A DNA stretch of 64,000 bases, taken from NCBI RefSeq assembly GCF_963666255.1, contig NZ_OY762656.1, positions 1,240,001 to 1,304,000 of the forward strand, given 5' to 3'. Below are positions 9,788 through 18,847 of the stretch, piece after piece (position 1 is the first letter of the stretch; each line of letters opens with the position of its first letter). Below the pieces are notes generated by a model, which had not been told where the DNA came from, did not search any database, and was given only the letters and a program-made list of their open reading frames with translations. This DNA is from an uncultured Propionivibrio sp. (GTDB lineage: Bacteria; Pseudomonadota; Gammaproteobacteria; Burkholderiales; Rhodocyclaceae). Made by a program: the position numbers and the translations under genes.

Positions 9788-10321
9788 ATGTTTGCCGCTG
9801 TCATCAGCCTGACCCTTCTCGGCGCCCTTCTCGGCCTTGGCCTCGGTGTCGCCGCCACGCGCTTCGCCGTCGAGGGCGATCCGCTCGTCGACGAACTGAT
9901 TGCCTTGATGCCCGGCTCCAACTGCGGGCAATGCGGCATGGCCGGCTGTGCCGCCGCCGCCCAGGCGATTGCCGAAGGTAGTGCCACCGTCACCGTTTGC
10001 CCGGCGGGTGGCAAGGCCCTGGCAACGATGCTCGGCGAGAAACTCGGCATCAGCGTTGATCTCGGCGATGTTGTTGATGAGGGTCCCAAGCTCGCCGTCA
10101 TTGCCGAGGAAATCTGCATCGGTTGCTGCCGCTGCCTGAAGGTCTGCCCGACCGACGCGATGATCGGCGCGCCCAAACAGATCCATAACGTCATCCGCGA
10201 AGCCTGTACCGGCTGCGGCAACTGCATCGAGCGCTGTCCGACCGGCGCGGCGACGCTGCAGCCCGTTCCCGTCACGCTGCCGCATTGGGTCTGGCCGAAG
10301 CCGGCGCCCGCACTTGCCTGA
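9788..10321 (+). CDS. rnfB: Rnf complex iron-sulfur subunit B
   Basis: 177 residues. One N-terminal membrane segment is followed by the RnfB motif CGQCGMAGCAAAA...CPAGG and two ferredoxin-type [4Fe-4S] motifs, CIGCCRCLKVCP and CTGCGNCIERCP. The protein passes electrons on towards soluble ferredoxin. It starts 13 bases after rnfA. The region is shorter than in Clostridium RnfB and similar to the proteobacterial form. Confidence 0.95.
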   Translation: MFAAVISLTLLGALLGLGLGVAATRFAVEGDPLVDELIALMPGSNCGQCGMAGCAAAAQAIAEGSATVTVCPAGGKALATMLGEKLGISVDLGDVVDEGPKLAVIAEEICIGCCRCLKVCPTDAMIGAPKQIHNVIREACTGCGNCIERCPTGAATLQPVPVTLPHWVWPKPAPALA

Positions 10322-10341
10322 ACCCGCCTGAGGATATTGTC

Positions 10342-11853
10342 ATGGGCCTGATCGAAACTTTTCTGCACCGGTTTGCCACACCGCGTTGGGGCGTCCATCC
10401 CGACGACCACAAGCGGCCGGCCGCCGATGCGCCCTTGCGCCAACTGCCACTGCCGGAACGTCTCTACCTGCCGCTTCAGCAGCACGTCGGACAGCCGGCG
10501 CGGCCGATCGTGCTGCCCGGACAGAAAGTGCGCAAGGGACAATTGGTCGCCGAAGCGCAGGGCCGTATTTCGGCGCCGGTGCATGCCTCGACCTCGGGGA
10601 CCATTGCCGCGATCGGCGAGATCACGGCGCCGCATCCCTCGGGGCTGCCCTTCTCCGCCATCACGCTCATCCCCGACGGCAACGACAGTGCCGACGACAT
10701 CGACATCGTCGTCGACCCCTTCGCGCTGGCGCCCGACGAGATCGCCGAGCGCGTCGCCGCCGCCGGCATCGTCGGGCTCGGCGGCGCTACCTTCCCCTCG
10801 GCGGCAAAGCTGGCGCTTGGCAAGCGCTCGAAGGTGACGACGCTGATCGTCAACGGCGGCGAGTGCGAACCCTATCTCTCCTGCGATGACCGCATCATGC
10901 GCGACCACGCCGCCGACGTCGTCGATGGCATCCGGCTGATGATGCACGCGATCGGTGCACGCGAGGCGCTGGTCGGCATCGAAGACAACAAGCCCGAAGC
11001 GATCGCCGCCATGCGCCGCGCCGCCGCCGGTTTCGCCGAGGTCAAAGTGCGACCGGTGCCGGCGCGCTATCCGATGGGCTCAGACCGCCAGCTGATCCAG
11101 ACGCTGACCGGCAAGGAAGTGCCGTCCGATTGCCGCGCCGCCGATGTCGGTGTCATTGTTAACAACGTCAGCACGGCCAACGCCGTGCATCGCGCCTTGC
11201 GTCTGGGCGAGCCGCTGATCCGCCGTATCGTCACGGTCAATGGCGGCGCCGTCTGGCAGCCGGGCAACCTCATGGTGCCGGTCGGCGCGCTGGTGTCCGA
11301 CCTGCTCGACTTTGCCGGTCTCAAGAGCGAGCCGGCGCGGCTCGTCATGGGCGGCCCGATGATGGGCAACGTGCTGCCGCATGCGCAGGTCCCGATCGTC
11401 AAGGGAACCGCCGGCGTTCTCGCCTTCAACGAGGTCGATATCGCCACACCACCGCCGAGCCCCTGCATCCGCTGCGGTAGTTGCTCGCAGGCTTGTCCGG
11501 TCGGCCTGTTGCCGCTGGAGATGGCGGCGCTGATCCGCAACGACCGTCTCAAGGATGCCGCCGTGCTCGGTCTCCCGGACTGCATCGCCTGTGGCTGCTG
11601 CGCCTATATCTGCCCTTCGCACCTGCCGCTGGTGCAGTACTTCAGCCACGCAAAGAGCGAACTCTGGGCGCAGGAACGCAGCACGCTGCGCATGGAAGCG
11701 ACCCGGAAGCTGGCCGCCGAGCGCGCGGTCCGGCTCGAACGCGACGCGCGGGAGAAGGCAGAAACGGCCGCGCGCCGCAAGGCCGAACGGGCCGCGCAGA
11801 AAGCGGCGCAGGCCGCTGCCGAGGCCGCCTTGTCCACGGAGGATGCCGCATGA
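10342..11853 (+). CDS. rnfC: Rnf complex NADH-binding subunit C
   Basis: 503 residues. The N-terminal barrel-sandwich part is followed by the NADH/FMN-binding domain (GIVGLGGATFPSAAKL, NGGECEPYLSCDD). Two [4Fe-4S] motifs follow, CIRCGSCSQACPVGLLP and CIACGCCAYICPSHLPL. The C-terminus, after about residue 440, is an Ala/Lys/Glu/Arg-rich helical tail typical of proteobacterial RnfC. The start at 10342 has GAGGAT upstream. The stop overlaps the rnfD start (ATGA). Confidence 0.95.
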   Translation: MGLIETFLHRFATPRWGVHPDDHKRPAADAPLRQLPLPERLYLPLQQHVGQPARPIVLPGQKVRKGQLVAEAQGRISAPVHASTSGTIAAIGEITAPHPSGLPFSAITLIPDGNDSADDIDIVVDPFALAPDEIAERVAAAGIVGLGGATFPSAAKLALGKRSKVTTLIVNGGECEPYLSCDDRIMRDHAADVVDGIRLMMHAIGAREALVGIEDNKPEAIAAMRRAAAGFAEVKVRPVPARYPMGSDRQLIQTLTGKEVPSDCRAADVGVIVNNVSTANAVHRALRLGEPLIRRIVTVNGGAVWQPGNLMVPVGALVSDLLDFAGLKSEPARLVMGGPMMGNVLPHAQVPIVKGTAGVLAFNEVDIATPPPSPCIRCGSCSQACPVGLLPLEMAALIRNDRLKDAAVLGLPDCIACGCCAYICPSHLPLVQYFSHAKSELWAQERSTLRMEATRKLAAERAVRLERDAREKAETAARRKAERAAQKAAQAAAEAALSTEDAA

Positions 11854-12947
11854 ACCCGTCATCGATCACTCTGCCGCCTGTGGCCTCGCCGCATCATCTG
11901 ACCGGCAACAGTATTTCACGCATCATGCTGACGGTCTGTGCCGCGCTGATGCCGGCGACATTGTTCGCCTTCTGGCTCTACGGCTGGCCGGCGATCTTCC
12001 TCTGGCTCGTCACCATCCTCTCGGCGCTCGTCGGCGAGGCGCTCTGCGTGCGTCTTGCAGAGCGCCCCGTCGCCGCGGTTCTTGGCGACGGTTCCGCCTT
12101 GCTGACCGGCTGGCTGCTGGCGATGTCGCTGCCGCCGTGGGCGCCCTGGTGGATCGGCGCGCTCGGCGGCCTGTTTGCCACGGTCATCGCCAAACAGGTC
12201 TTTGGCGGACTCGGCTGCAATCTGTTCAATCCGGCCATGGTGGCGCGCGTTTTCCTGCTCATCTCGTTCCCGGTGCCGATGACGGCCTGGGTCGCGCCGC
12301 TGCCGATCACGGCCGCTACCGCGCCCGGGCTGCATGATGGATTGATGATCCTGATCAACGGGGTGCCATCGCTCGACGCCATCGCCAGCGCCTCGCTGCT
12401 GAGCTTCGCCAAGACCGAGCTGTCGCGCGGCGTCGATCTTGTCCATGCGCTTTCGGGCGCCGCCGCGCCGGCCAGTTCGCTGATCGGCGCGCGCGCCGGC
12501 AGCCTCGGTGAGACGGCGTCGCTGCTGATCGCCGGCGGCGGCGTGCTGCTGCTGATTACCGGCATCATCCGCTGGCATATTCCGGCGGCGATGGCGGCCG
12601 GCCTCGTCGTTCCCGCCGCCATCGCCCACGCCGTCGATCCGGCCCGATACCTCGATGCCGCCACTCACCTGCTGTCGGGTGGCGCAACGCTCGGCCTGTT
12701 CTTCATCGCCACCGATTACGTCACGTCGCCGAACACCAAAGCAGGACAGCTCGTTTTCGGCGCCGGCTGCGGCCTGCTCACTTTCATCATCCGCACCTGG
12801 GGCGGTTATCCCGAGGGCGTCGCCTTCGCCGTGTTGCTGATGAATGCGCTGACGCCGGTGATCGACCGCTACCTGCGCCCGCGCATCCTCGGTCGCGATT
12901 GGCGCGGCGCCCCGCTCAACCCGGAGACAGAAAGAGCCAAATCATGA
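11850..12947 (+). CDS. rnfD: Rnf complex membrane subunit D
   Basis: 365 residues, about ten membrane segments. GDGSALLTGWLLAMSLPP and GGLGCNLFNPAMVARVFLL identify the NqrB/RnfD family. In characterised RnfD a threonine in an SGAT-like motif carries covalent FMN; here the likely position reads S202-G-A-A-A-P, with no Thr. Either the attachment site has moved to a nearby Ser or the subunit lacks the covalent flavin. RnfG, next in the operon, keeps its motif. Four-base overlaps on both sides indicate coupled translation. Confidence 0.94.
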   Translation: MNPSSITLPPVASPHHLTGNSISRIMLTVCAALMPATLFAFWLYGWPAIFLWLVTILSALVGEALCVRLAERPVAAVLGDGSALLTGWLLAMSLPPWAPWWIGALGGLFATVIAKQVFGGLGCNLFNPAMVARVFLLISFPVPMTAWVAPLPITAATAPGLHDGLMILINGVPSLDAIASASLLSFAKTELSRGVDLVHALSGAAAPASSLIGARAGSLGETASLLIAGGGVLLLITGIIRWHIPAAMAAGLVVPAAIAHAVDPARYLDAATHLLSGGATLGLFFIATDYVTSPNTKAGQLVFGAGCGLLTFIIRTWGGYPEGVAFAVLLMNALTPVIDRYLRPRILGRDWRGAPLNPETERAKS

Positions 12948-13582
12948 GCACGCTTGCCCTGTGGCGCGACAAACTCGCCTATCAGCCGGTCTCGCTCGGC
13001 ATCGTCGCGATGCTCAGCGGCCTCGCCCTCGTCATCGCCAATACCGCCACGCTGCCGGGGATCGCCGCCGCCGAACAGCGCGATCTCCAGACTTCGCTCG
13101 AACAGGTGCTGCCCGCCGGCTTCGCCAGCAACGATCTCGTCCGGGACACGATCCTCGTCAGTGGCGGCGACGGGCCACCGCGCACCGTCTATCGCGCCCG
13201 CACGGCTGGCGGCGCCATCTGCGGCACGGTCTTCCAGGTCAGCGGCCGTGGCTATGCCGGCGACATCAACATCCTGATCGGACTTGACCGCGACGGCCGC
13301 CTGCTGGGCGCCCGCGTCATCAAACATCAGGAGACGCCGGGACTTGGCGACAAGATCGAAAGCGCGAAAAGCCGCTGGATCGACGATTTCGCCGGCAAGT
13401 CGCTGTCTTCGCCGCCGCCGGCGCAATGGGCCGTGAAAAAGGATGGCGGCGTCTTCGACCAGTTCGCCGGCGCCACCATCACGCCGCGCGCGGTCGTCAA
13501 GGCGGTCCGTCAGGGGCTCGAGTTCTACGCCGCGCATCGCGCTGAAATTCTCAACGATTCGACGAAGGAGCCCACGCGATGA
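12944..13582 (+). CDS. rnfG: Rnf complex flavoprotein subunit G
   Basis: 212 residues. It has an N-terminal membrane anchor (about 17-42) and a periplasmic FMN-binding domain. The flavinylation motif is visible as AGATIT, with Thr178 as the expected FMN attachment residue, preceded by DGGVFDQF. The segment VIKHQETPGLGDKIE is conserved in RnfG/NqrC. Its stop overlaps the rnfE start by four bases. Confidence 0.94.
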   Translation: MSTLALWRDKLAYQPVSLGIVAMLSGLALVIANTATLPGIAAAEQRDLQTSLEQVLPAGFASNDLVRDTILVSGGDGPPRTVYRARTAGGAICGTVFQVSGRGYAGDINILIGLDRDGRLLGARVIKHQETPGLGDKIESAKSRWIDDFAGKSLSSPPPAQWAVKKDGGVFDQFAGATITPRAVVKAVRQGLEFYAAHRAEILNDSTKEPTR

Positions 13583-14262
13583 ATTTCCGTGAAATTTCCC
13601 GCAACGGTCTCTGGGACCAGAACATCGTCCTTTCCCAGATTCTCGGCATGTGTCCGACGATGGCCGTCACCACCAGCGGAACCAACGGACTCGGCATGGG
13701 CCTGGCGACGACGGCCGTGCTCGTCTGCTCGAACATGCTGATTTCCTCGGTGCGGGCATTTGTCTCGCCGCAGGTGCGCATCCCGGTCTATATCGTCCTG
13801 ATCGCGACGCTGGTCACGCTGGTCGACATGAGCCTCAACGCCTGGATGCACGATCTCTATCGCGTGCTCGGCCTGTTCATCGCGCTGATCGTCGTCAACT
13901 GCGCCGTGCTCGGCCGCGCCGAAGCCTTTGCCTCGCGTTCGGGTGTGCTCGCTTCGGCGCTCGATGGCCTGTTCATGGGCCTCGGCTTTACCGCGTCGTT
14001 GACGGTGATCGGCCTGATCCGCGAACTGATCGGTGCCGGGACGCTGTTTGCCCAGGCCAGCCTGCTGCTCGGCCCGGCGTTCGCGTTCCTTGAAATCAAG
14101 GTCCTTCCCAATTACGGTGGCATGCTGATGATGATCCTGCCGCCGGCCGGTTTCCTTGTCCTTGGCCTGCTGCTGGCGTTACGTCGCCTGTTCGAGTTGC
14201 GGGCCGCAGCCCGCACGACGACGGCGTCGGTCGTTCCCGACGCCGTCGCCGGCTGTCACTGA
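13579..14262 (+). CDS. rnfE: Rnf complex membrane subunit E
   Basis: 227 residues, about six membrane segments and a pair with RnfA. NGLWDQNIVLSQILGMCPTMAVT and LFIALIVVNCAVLGRAEAFA are typical. The Cys residues in these two stretches correspond to those of RnfA. The tail after residue 200 is variable. It lies 26 bases before rnfH. Confidence 0.94.
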   Translation: MNFREISRNGLWDQNIVLSQILGMCPTMAVTTSGTNGLGMGLATTAVLVCSNMLISSVRAFVSPQVRIPVYIVLIATLVTLVDMSLNAWMHDLYRVLGLFIALIVVNCAVLGRAEAFASRSGVLASALDGLFMGLGFTASLTVIGLIRELIGAGTLFAQASLLLGPAFAFLEIKVLPNYGGMLMMILPPAGFLVLGLLLALRRLFELRAAARTTTASVVPDAVAGCH

Positions 14263-14288
14263 CTGATTGCCCCGCAAAGGAGAACGCC

Positions 14289-14570
14289 ATGCAAATCGGT
14301 GTCGCTTATTCCGAACACGCCCAGCAGGTTTGGATGACGATCGACGTTCCGGAGGCGACGACGGTGCGCGAGGCGATCGACCGATCGGGCATCCTGCAGC
14401 AGTTTCCGACGATCGATCTTGACGCGCAAAAAGTCGGCATCTTCGGCAAGGTCGTCAAGCCCGACGCCGTGCTGCGTCCCGGCGATCGCATCGAGATCTA
14501 CCGTCCGATCGTCTGCGACCCGCAGACGGTGCCGCGCCGCGACGGCGTCGGCAGCGATGATGACGAGTGA
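14289..14570 (+). CDS. rnfH: RnfH/UPF0125 ubiquitin-like protein
   Basis: 93 residues. The sequence IGVAYSEHAQQVWMTIDVPE followed by VGIFGKVVKPDAVLRPGDRIEIYRPI is that of RnfH (UPF0125), a small beta-grasp protein often found at the end of rnf operons. Its exact task is not established; a role in complex assembly or in RnfH/toxin-antitoxin-like pairs has been discussed. An AAAGGAG ribosome site lies just upstream. It is the last gene of the operon. Confidence 0.92.
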   Translation: MQIGVAYSEHAQQVWMTIDVPEATTVREAIDRSGILQQFPTIDLDAQKVGIFGKVVKPDAVLRPGDRIEIYRPIVCDPQTVPRRDGVGSDDDE

Positions 14571-14596
14571 AAATAAGGCGTAGGCCCTTGCCTTTG

Positions 14597-14627
14597 GGCC
14601 GCGCGGCAGGCTGACCGTCGCGCGGCC
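14597..14627. terminator. Perfect 9-bp hairpin between rnfH and nifM
   Basis: GGCCGCGCG pairs with CGCGCGGCC around a 13-base loop, between two convergent operons. No T tract follows on either strand, so it may act as a 3'-end barrier or a Rho-assisted stop and not a classical intrinsic terminator. Confidence 0.4.
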
Positions 14628-14691
14628 GTAAAAAGGGCGCCAGCATCGACTGCCGCCCGCGCTCCTCCTGCGCAGAAAATACGAAGCGGCG

Positions 14692-15570
14692 CTACGCCGC
14701 CCGCGCCGATGTCTGATCGTCGGCGAACAACTGCCGGATCCAGGCCTTTTGCGCGCGGGCGCGCTGCGATTCGGCCAGCGCCGTGCGGATCTTCTCGCGT
14801 ACTGCCACGAAGGGAATCACGCTGTCATCCTCGATGGCGACGCAATGAAGAATGTGAAATCCCATTGGCGATTCGACGATGTCCGACACCTCGCCGAGCG
14901 GCAAGGCGAACGCCGTCGGTTCCAGTTCGGCGAACAGCTGGCCGCGCCGCACGGTACCGAGCAGGCCGCCTTCGACGGCGCTCGGGCATTGCGAATAACG
15001 TAGCGCCTCGTCGGCGAAGCGGGACGGCGTTGCGATGACGCGGGCGCGGATCGCCGCGATCGTGCGGTACGCTGCCGTGCGTTCGCTGCCCGGTGCCGTA
15101 TCGTCGATGGTGATCAGGATGTGGCGCAGCGTGCGGTTCTCCGGGCGGTGGAAGCGATCGCGGTGCATCAGGTAAAAGATCTCGGCGTCGATGTCGCTAG
15201 GCGTCGGCGTGCGGGCGGAGACGCGCTCCAGCACCGCCTCGAAACGCAGGTCGCGTTCGATCGAGGCGCGCAAGGAGATCAGGTCGAGCCCGGCCGCGTC
15301 GAGCGCGGCGGCGAGTTCCTCGCGGCTGGCATAACGCGAACGAATATCGGCGAGCGCCGTGTCGACCGACGCCGACGGCAGATGCACACCGGCCGCCTCG
15401 GGCGTTGCGAGGATGCGACGCTCGATCTCGCGCTGGCGTCGCGCCACCTGGTCGACGCGCGCACGTTCCTCGGCCGTCAGCGCCGTCGGCGATTTGCGGA
15501 ACAGTTCCTGCGCCAGCTTCAGCACGAGGTAGGCGTGGGTGTCGGAGTTGTTTCGTTCAGGCGATTTCAT
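14692..15570 (-). CDS. nifM: Nitrogenase maturation peptidyl-prolyl isomerase NifM
   Basis: 292 residues. The N-terminal half is a helical NifM-specific domain. The C-terminal half is a parvulin domain (LRHILITIDD, GGLLGTVRRGQLFAELEP, SPMGFHILHC). NifM is needed for folding and dimerisation of the Fe protein NifH. The ATG at 15570 overlaps the nifZ stop by 14 bases. It is the last gene of nifVWZM and converges with rnfH. Confidence 0.93.
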   Translation of the reverse strand: MKSPERNNSDTHAYLVLKLAQELFRKSPTALTAEERARVDQVARRQREIERRILATPEAAGVHLPSASVDTALADIRSRYASREELAAALDAAGLDLISLRASIERDLRFEAVLERVSARTPTPSDIDAEIFYLMHRDRFHRPENRTLRHILITIDDTAPGSERTAAYRTIAAIRARVIATPSRFADEALRYSQCPSAVEGGLLGTVRRGQLFAELEPTAFALPLGEVSDIVESPMGFHILHCVAIEDDSVIPFVAVREKIRTALAESQRARAQKAWIRQLFADDQTSARAA

Positions 15571-16030
15571 GACGCTTCTCCAATCTTTCCTCCAACGCAC
15601 GCAGCGCCGACTCCGGCACCGCGAAGACGCGGCCGCGATGGCTATCGAAATGGACGTGATAGACGGGGGCGGTGCCGTCGCGCAACACGCGCAGCACCTC
15701 GCCGACCGTCCCCGGTGCGATCGTGAGTTCGGCGCCGAGCTTGAGCCGCTGCGCCGACGCGACGCGTTCGCGCGAACCGAAGCGGCTTGGCAGCCAGGGC
15801 GCGTCGATGTCGTCCAGCTCTTCTTCGCGACAGCCGACCATGCGATCGTCATCGAGGAAGTGGACGGTGTAGATGACCTGATCGATCAGGAAGGTGCCGA
15901 CGTCGACGATCGTGCCGGTGCTGCCGGCGCGGATCAGCAGTTCGCCGACGGCGGTGCCGGCAAAGGTGCCGTCGTTGCGCAGGTTGCGCAGGACGCGGAC
16001 CGACTCGCCAATATCCCAGCGCGTCTGCAT
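15557..16030 (-). CDS. nifZ: Nitrogenase maturation protein NifZ
   Basis: 157 residues. Two NifZ-type segments are seen: GTFAGTAVGELLIRAGSTGTI...VGTFLIDQVIYTVHFLDDDRMVGCREEEL and, in the second half, GAELTIAPGTVGEVLRVL...YHVHFDSHRGRVFAVPESAL. NifZ helps form the second P-cluster of the MoFe protein. I chose the ATG at 16030 because it shares ATGA with the nifW stop. The second half repeats the same fold, so this is a NifZ with two tandem units. Confidence 0.9.
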   Translation of the reverse strand: MQTRWDIGESVRVLRNLRNDGTFAGTAVGELLIRAGSTGTIVDVGTFLIDQVIYTVHFLDDDRMVGCREEELDDIDAPWLPSRFGSRERVASAQRLKLGAELTIAPGTVGEVLRVLRDGTAPVYHVHFDSHRGRVFAVPESALRALEERLEKRHEIA

Positions 16031-16338
16031 CACGACCTCGCCCGACGGATCGACGACAGCGGCACCGTGGCGATACCGGCGGCGCGCTTGAAGACGCGAA
16101 AGACCTTCTCGGTCTGCGCATCCGAATGCACGAAGTCCTCGTAGGCGCGCGCCAGGCAATCGCGATACTGGTCGCGGGTCGGATCGCCGGCGTCGGTCCG
16201 GTATTTCAGGTAGTCGTGGAAGCGCTGCAGGATGTGCAGCCGGCAGACCTGGATGACACCCGGATCGTAGGCGATGCCGAAGTAGGTCAGGAAGTCCTCG
16301 GCCGATTCCAGTTCGGCCATTTCAAGTTCGATGCTCAT
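16030..16338 (-). CDS. nifW: Nitrogenase-stabilising protein NifW
   Basis: 102 residues. ELESAEDFLTYFGIAYDPGVIQVCRLHILQRFHDYL is a clear NifW signature. NifW protects or assists the MoFe protein during maturation, with NifZ. I chose the ATG at 16338 because GAGGA lies seven bases before it; upstream in-frame ATGs at 16356 and 16365 lack such a site. It is coupled to nifZ and follows nifV after 30 bases. Confidence 0.92.
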   Translation of the reverse strand: MSIELEMAELESAEDFLTYFGIAYDPGVIQVCRLHILQRFHDYLKYRTDAGDPTRDQYRDCLARAYEDFVHSDAQTEKVFRVFKRAAGIATVPLSSIRRARS

Positions 16339-16368
16339 CGCAATATCCTCGCTCATGTCTCGCAACGC

Positions 16369-17502
16369 TTAGTGCCGCGCGTCTTCCAGCAGCGCCAGCA
16401 ACTCCTGTGAGGAGGGCGGCCGCTTCGCCGCATTGACGAAATCGCGGACGCTGTCCAGAATCCGTGCCGCCTCGGCGTCGGCGATCCGCTCGCCGAGCGA
16501 CGCGTACACGGCCTGAACGCCGACTTTTCCCGAATGCTTGCCGAGCACGAAACGGTGCTGGCGCCCGACGAGACTCGGGTCGAAACCCTGGTAGTTGTCG
16601 GGGTTCTTGATCAGTCCGTCGATATGCACGCCGGATTCGTGCGCGAACGCGCCTTCGCCGACGACGCTCTTCTGCCAGGGCACCGGTCGCCCGGAGGCGC
16701 TGGCCACGAGGTCCGACACGCGCGGGAATCCCTTCAGGTCGATGCCCGCGTCGATGCCGTGGCACTGGAACAGGCCGAGCACGACTTCTTCGAGCGGCGC
16801 GTTGCCGGCGCGTTCGCCGAGGCCGTTCACCGTCGTGTTGACGTGCGTCGCGCCGGCCCGCACCGCGGCCAGCGTGTTGGCCGTCGCCATGCCGAGATCG
16901 TCGTGCGCGTGAATCTCTATTTCGAGATCGGTGCGGCGGCGCAGGTCGGCAATCCGTTCGGCCATCGAGAACGGATCGAGCACGCCGAGCGTATCGGCGA
17001 AGCGGATGCGACGTGCGCCGGCTTTCTGGGCAACGTCGGCGATCTGCGCGAGAAAATCGGGATCGGAACGTGACGCGTCTTCCGCACCGACGGCGACTTC
17101 GAAGCCGGCGTCGAGCGCGTAGGCGATATGCGCCGGCAACTGTTCGAGCAGCCAGGCGCGTTCCTTGCGCAGTTTGTAGGCGAGATGCTGGTCGGAGGCC
17201 GGGACGGAAATATCGACAAGATGAATCCCCAGTCCCGCACAGGCGTCGATATCGGCGCGCAGCATCCGCGTCCAGACCATCAGGCGCGCGGCGAGGCCGA
17301 GATCGGCGACGGCCCGGATGCTCTCTTGTTCGAGCGCGCCCATCGCCGGAATGCCGACCTCCAGTTCGGGAATGCCGATGGCATCGAGCTGGCGGGCGAT
17401 CGCGAGTTTTTCGTCGAGGCTGAAAGCGACGCCGGCCGATTGTTCGCCGTCGCGCAGTGTGGTGTCGTTGATCACCGGGATGGTAGTGCGTGTCATGGCC
17501 AT
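16369..17502 (-). CDS. nifV: Homocitrate synthase NifV
   Basis: 377 residues. NifV condenses acetyl-CoA with 2-oxoglutarate to give homocitrate, the organic ligand of FeMo-co. The HMG-CoA lyase-like TIM barrel shows [17 protein letters not shown] at the start, the second signature [22 protein letters not shown], and metal-binding HAHDDLGMA. The start at 17502 has a perfect AGGAGG ribosome site. A sigma-54 promoter stands 22 bases upstream of the start, so nifVWZM can be transcribed separately from nifS. Confidence 0.96.
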   Translation of the reverse strand: MAMTRTTIPVINDTTLRDGEQSAGVAFSLDEKLAIARQLDAIGIPELEVGIPAMGALEQESIRAVADLGLAARLMVWTRMLRADIDACAGLGIHLVDISVPASDQHLAYKLRKERAWLLEQLPAHIAYALDAGFEVAVGAEDASRSDPDFLAQIADVAQKAGARRIRFADTLGVLDPFSMAERIADLRRRTDLEIEIHAHDDLGMATANTLAAVRAGATHVNTTVNGLGERAGNAPLEEVVLGLFQCHGIDAGIDLKGFPRVSDLVASASGRPVPWQKSVVGEGAFAHESGVHIDGLIKNPDNYQGFDPSLVGRQHRFVLGKHSGKVGVQAVYASLGERIADAEAARILDSVRDFVNAAKRPPSSQELLALLEDARH

Positions 17503-17524
17503 GTTACCTCCTGGAGATACAACA

Positions 17525-17539
17525 GCAATTCCGGTGCCA
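17525..17539 (-). promoter_or_regulatory. Sigma-54 promoter of nifVWZM
   Basis: On the minus strand TGGCAC-N5-TTGC, an exact consensus, in the 124-base gap between nifS and nifV. The predicted transcription start lies within a few bases of the ribosome site, giving a very short leader. Confidence 0.93.
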
Positions 17540-17601
17540 GAATGATTTGTCACGCCTTTTCAATCGCTTGCGAATCGGCGCCGGGACAGCGCAGCGCCTT
17601 T

Positions 17602-17617
17602 TGTCGCAAAGCCGACA
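17602..17617. promoter_or_regulatory. NifA upstream activator site for nifV
   Basis: Perfect TGT-N10-ACA, 62 bases upstream of the nifV -24 element and ten bases downstream of the nifS stop. Confidence 0.85.
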
Positions 17618-17626
17618 CGGTGTGGA

Positions 17627-18844
17627 TCACGCGTACGCGGGTGCGAATGTGACCGCCCCGGCGGCCGTTCCGTCGACCGGCCCGTTATCGTTCCAGTACG
17701 GTGAGAGCTTGCGCAGTTGCGCGATGATCGGCGGTACCGCGGCGATGACGCGGTCGATTTCTTCCTCGCGGTTGTAACGCGACAGCGAGAAGCGGATGGT
17801 GCCGTGCGCGGCCGTATACGGGATGCCCATGGCGCGCATCACATGCGAGGGTTCGAGCGATCCCGAGGTGCAGGCCGAGCCGCTCGACGCCGCGATGCCC
17901 TGCTGGTTGAGCAGGAGCAGGATCGCTTCGCCCTCGACGTACTCGAAGGCGATGCTCGACGTGTTCGGCAGGCGGTTGGCCGGATCGCCGGTGACGAAGG
18001 CATGCGGCACCTGCGCCAGGATGCCGGCTTCGAGCTTGTCGCGCAGGCGCTTCACTTCGGTGTTCTCGAACGTCATATGGTCGAGAGCGAGTTCCGCCGC
18101 CTTGCCAAGCCCGACGATCGACGCCGAGTTCTCGGTGCCGGCGCGCCGGCCGCGTTCCTGATGGCCGCCGCGCAGGAGCGGACGGAAGCGCGTGTTGCGG
18201 CGCAGGTAGAGCACGCCGATGCCCTTGGGCGCATGCAGTTTGTGTCCGGACAGCGAGAGCATGTCGATCTTGCTCGACTTGAGATCGATCGGGACCTTGC
18301 CGACCGCCTGCACCGCGTCGGTGTGGAACATCGCGCCGACGGAGCGCGCCATCGCCGCCATTTGTTCGACCGGGAACAGCGTACCGGTCTCGTTGTTGGC
18401 CCACATCGCCGAGACGATCGCCGTGCGCGGCGAGAGCACGGATTTGTATTCGTCGAGATCGAGTCGTCCCCGCTTATCGACCTTGAGGCGATGGACGACC
18501 ACGCCTTCCTTCTCCAGATGCTCGCACAGCGCCAGAATCGCCGGGTGCTCGACCACCGTGGTGATGATCTGCTTGCGTTCTGGTTGCGCCCGCAGCGCCG
18601 AGAGGATCGCCGTCGAATCGGACTCGGTGCCGCAGGAGGTGAAGATGATCTCGGAATCGAATTCGGCGCCGAGCAACTGCTGCACCGCCCCGCGCGCTTC
18701 CTTCAGGCGCTGCGCTACCTGGTTGCCGAAGCTGTGCATCGACGAGGCGTTGCCGAACTGCTCGGTGAAGTACGGCAGCATCGCCGCGACCACCGCCGGA
18801 TCGCAGGCCGTCGTCGCGTTGTTGTCGAGATAGATCGGGGTCAT
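17627..18844 (-). CDS. nifS: Nitrogenase cysteine desulfurase NifS
   Basis: 405 residues. A PLP enzyme that draws sulfur from cysteine for Fe-S cluster assembly on NifU. The PLP lysine is in LSGHKLHAPKGIG and the active-site cysteine in SSGSACTSGSLEPSHV. The N-terminus IYLDNNATTACDP is typical. It begins three bases after nifU ends, so the two are co-translated. The C-terminal tail beyond about residue 385 is not conserved. Confidence 0.96.
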   Translation of the reverse strand: MTPIYLDNNATTACDPAVVAAMLPYFTEQFGNASSMHSFGNQVAQRLKEARGAVQQLLGAEFDSEIIFTSCGTESDSTAILSALRAQPERKQIITTVVEHPAILALCEHLEKEGVVVHRLKVDKRGRLDLDEYKSVLSPRTAIVSAMWANNETGTLFPVEQMAAMARSVGAMFHTDAVQAVGKVPIDLKSSKIDMLSLSGHKLHAPKGIGVLYLRRNTRFRPLLRGGHQERGRRAGTENSASIVGLGKAAELALDHMTFENTEVKRLRDKLEAGILAQVPHAFVTGDPANRLPNTSSIAFEYVEGEAILLLLNQQGIAASSGSACTSGSLEPSHVMRAMGIPYTAAHGTIRFSLSRYNREEEIDRVIAAVPPIIAQLRKLSPYWNDNGPVDGTAAGAVTFAPAYA

Positions 18845-18847
18845 CGT

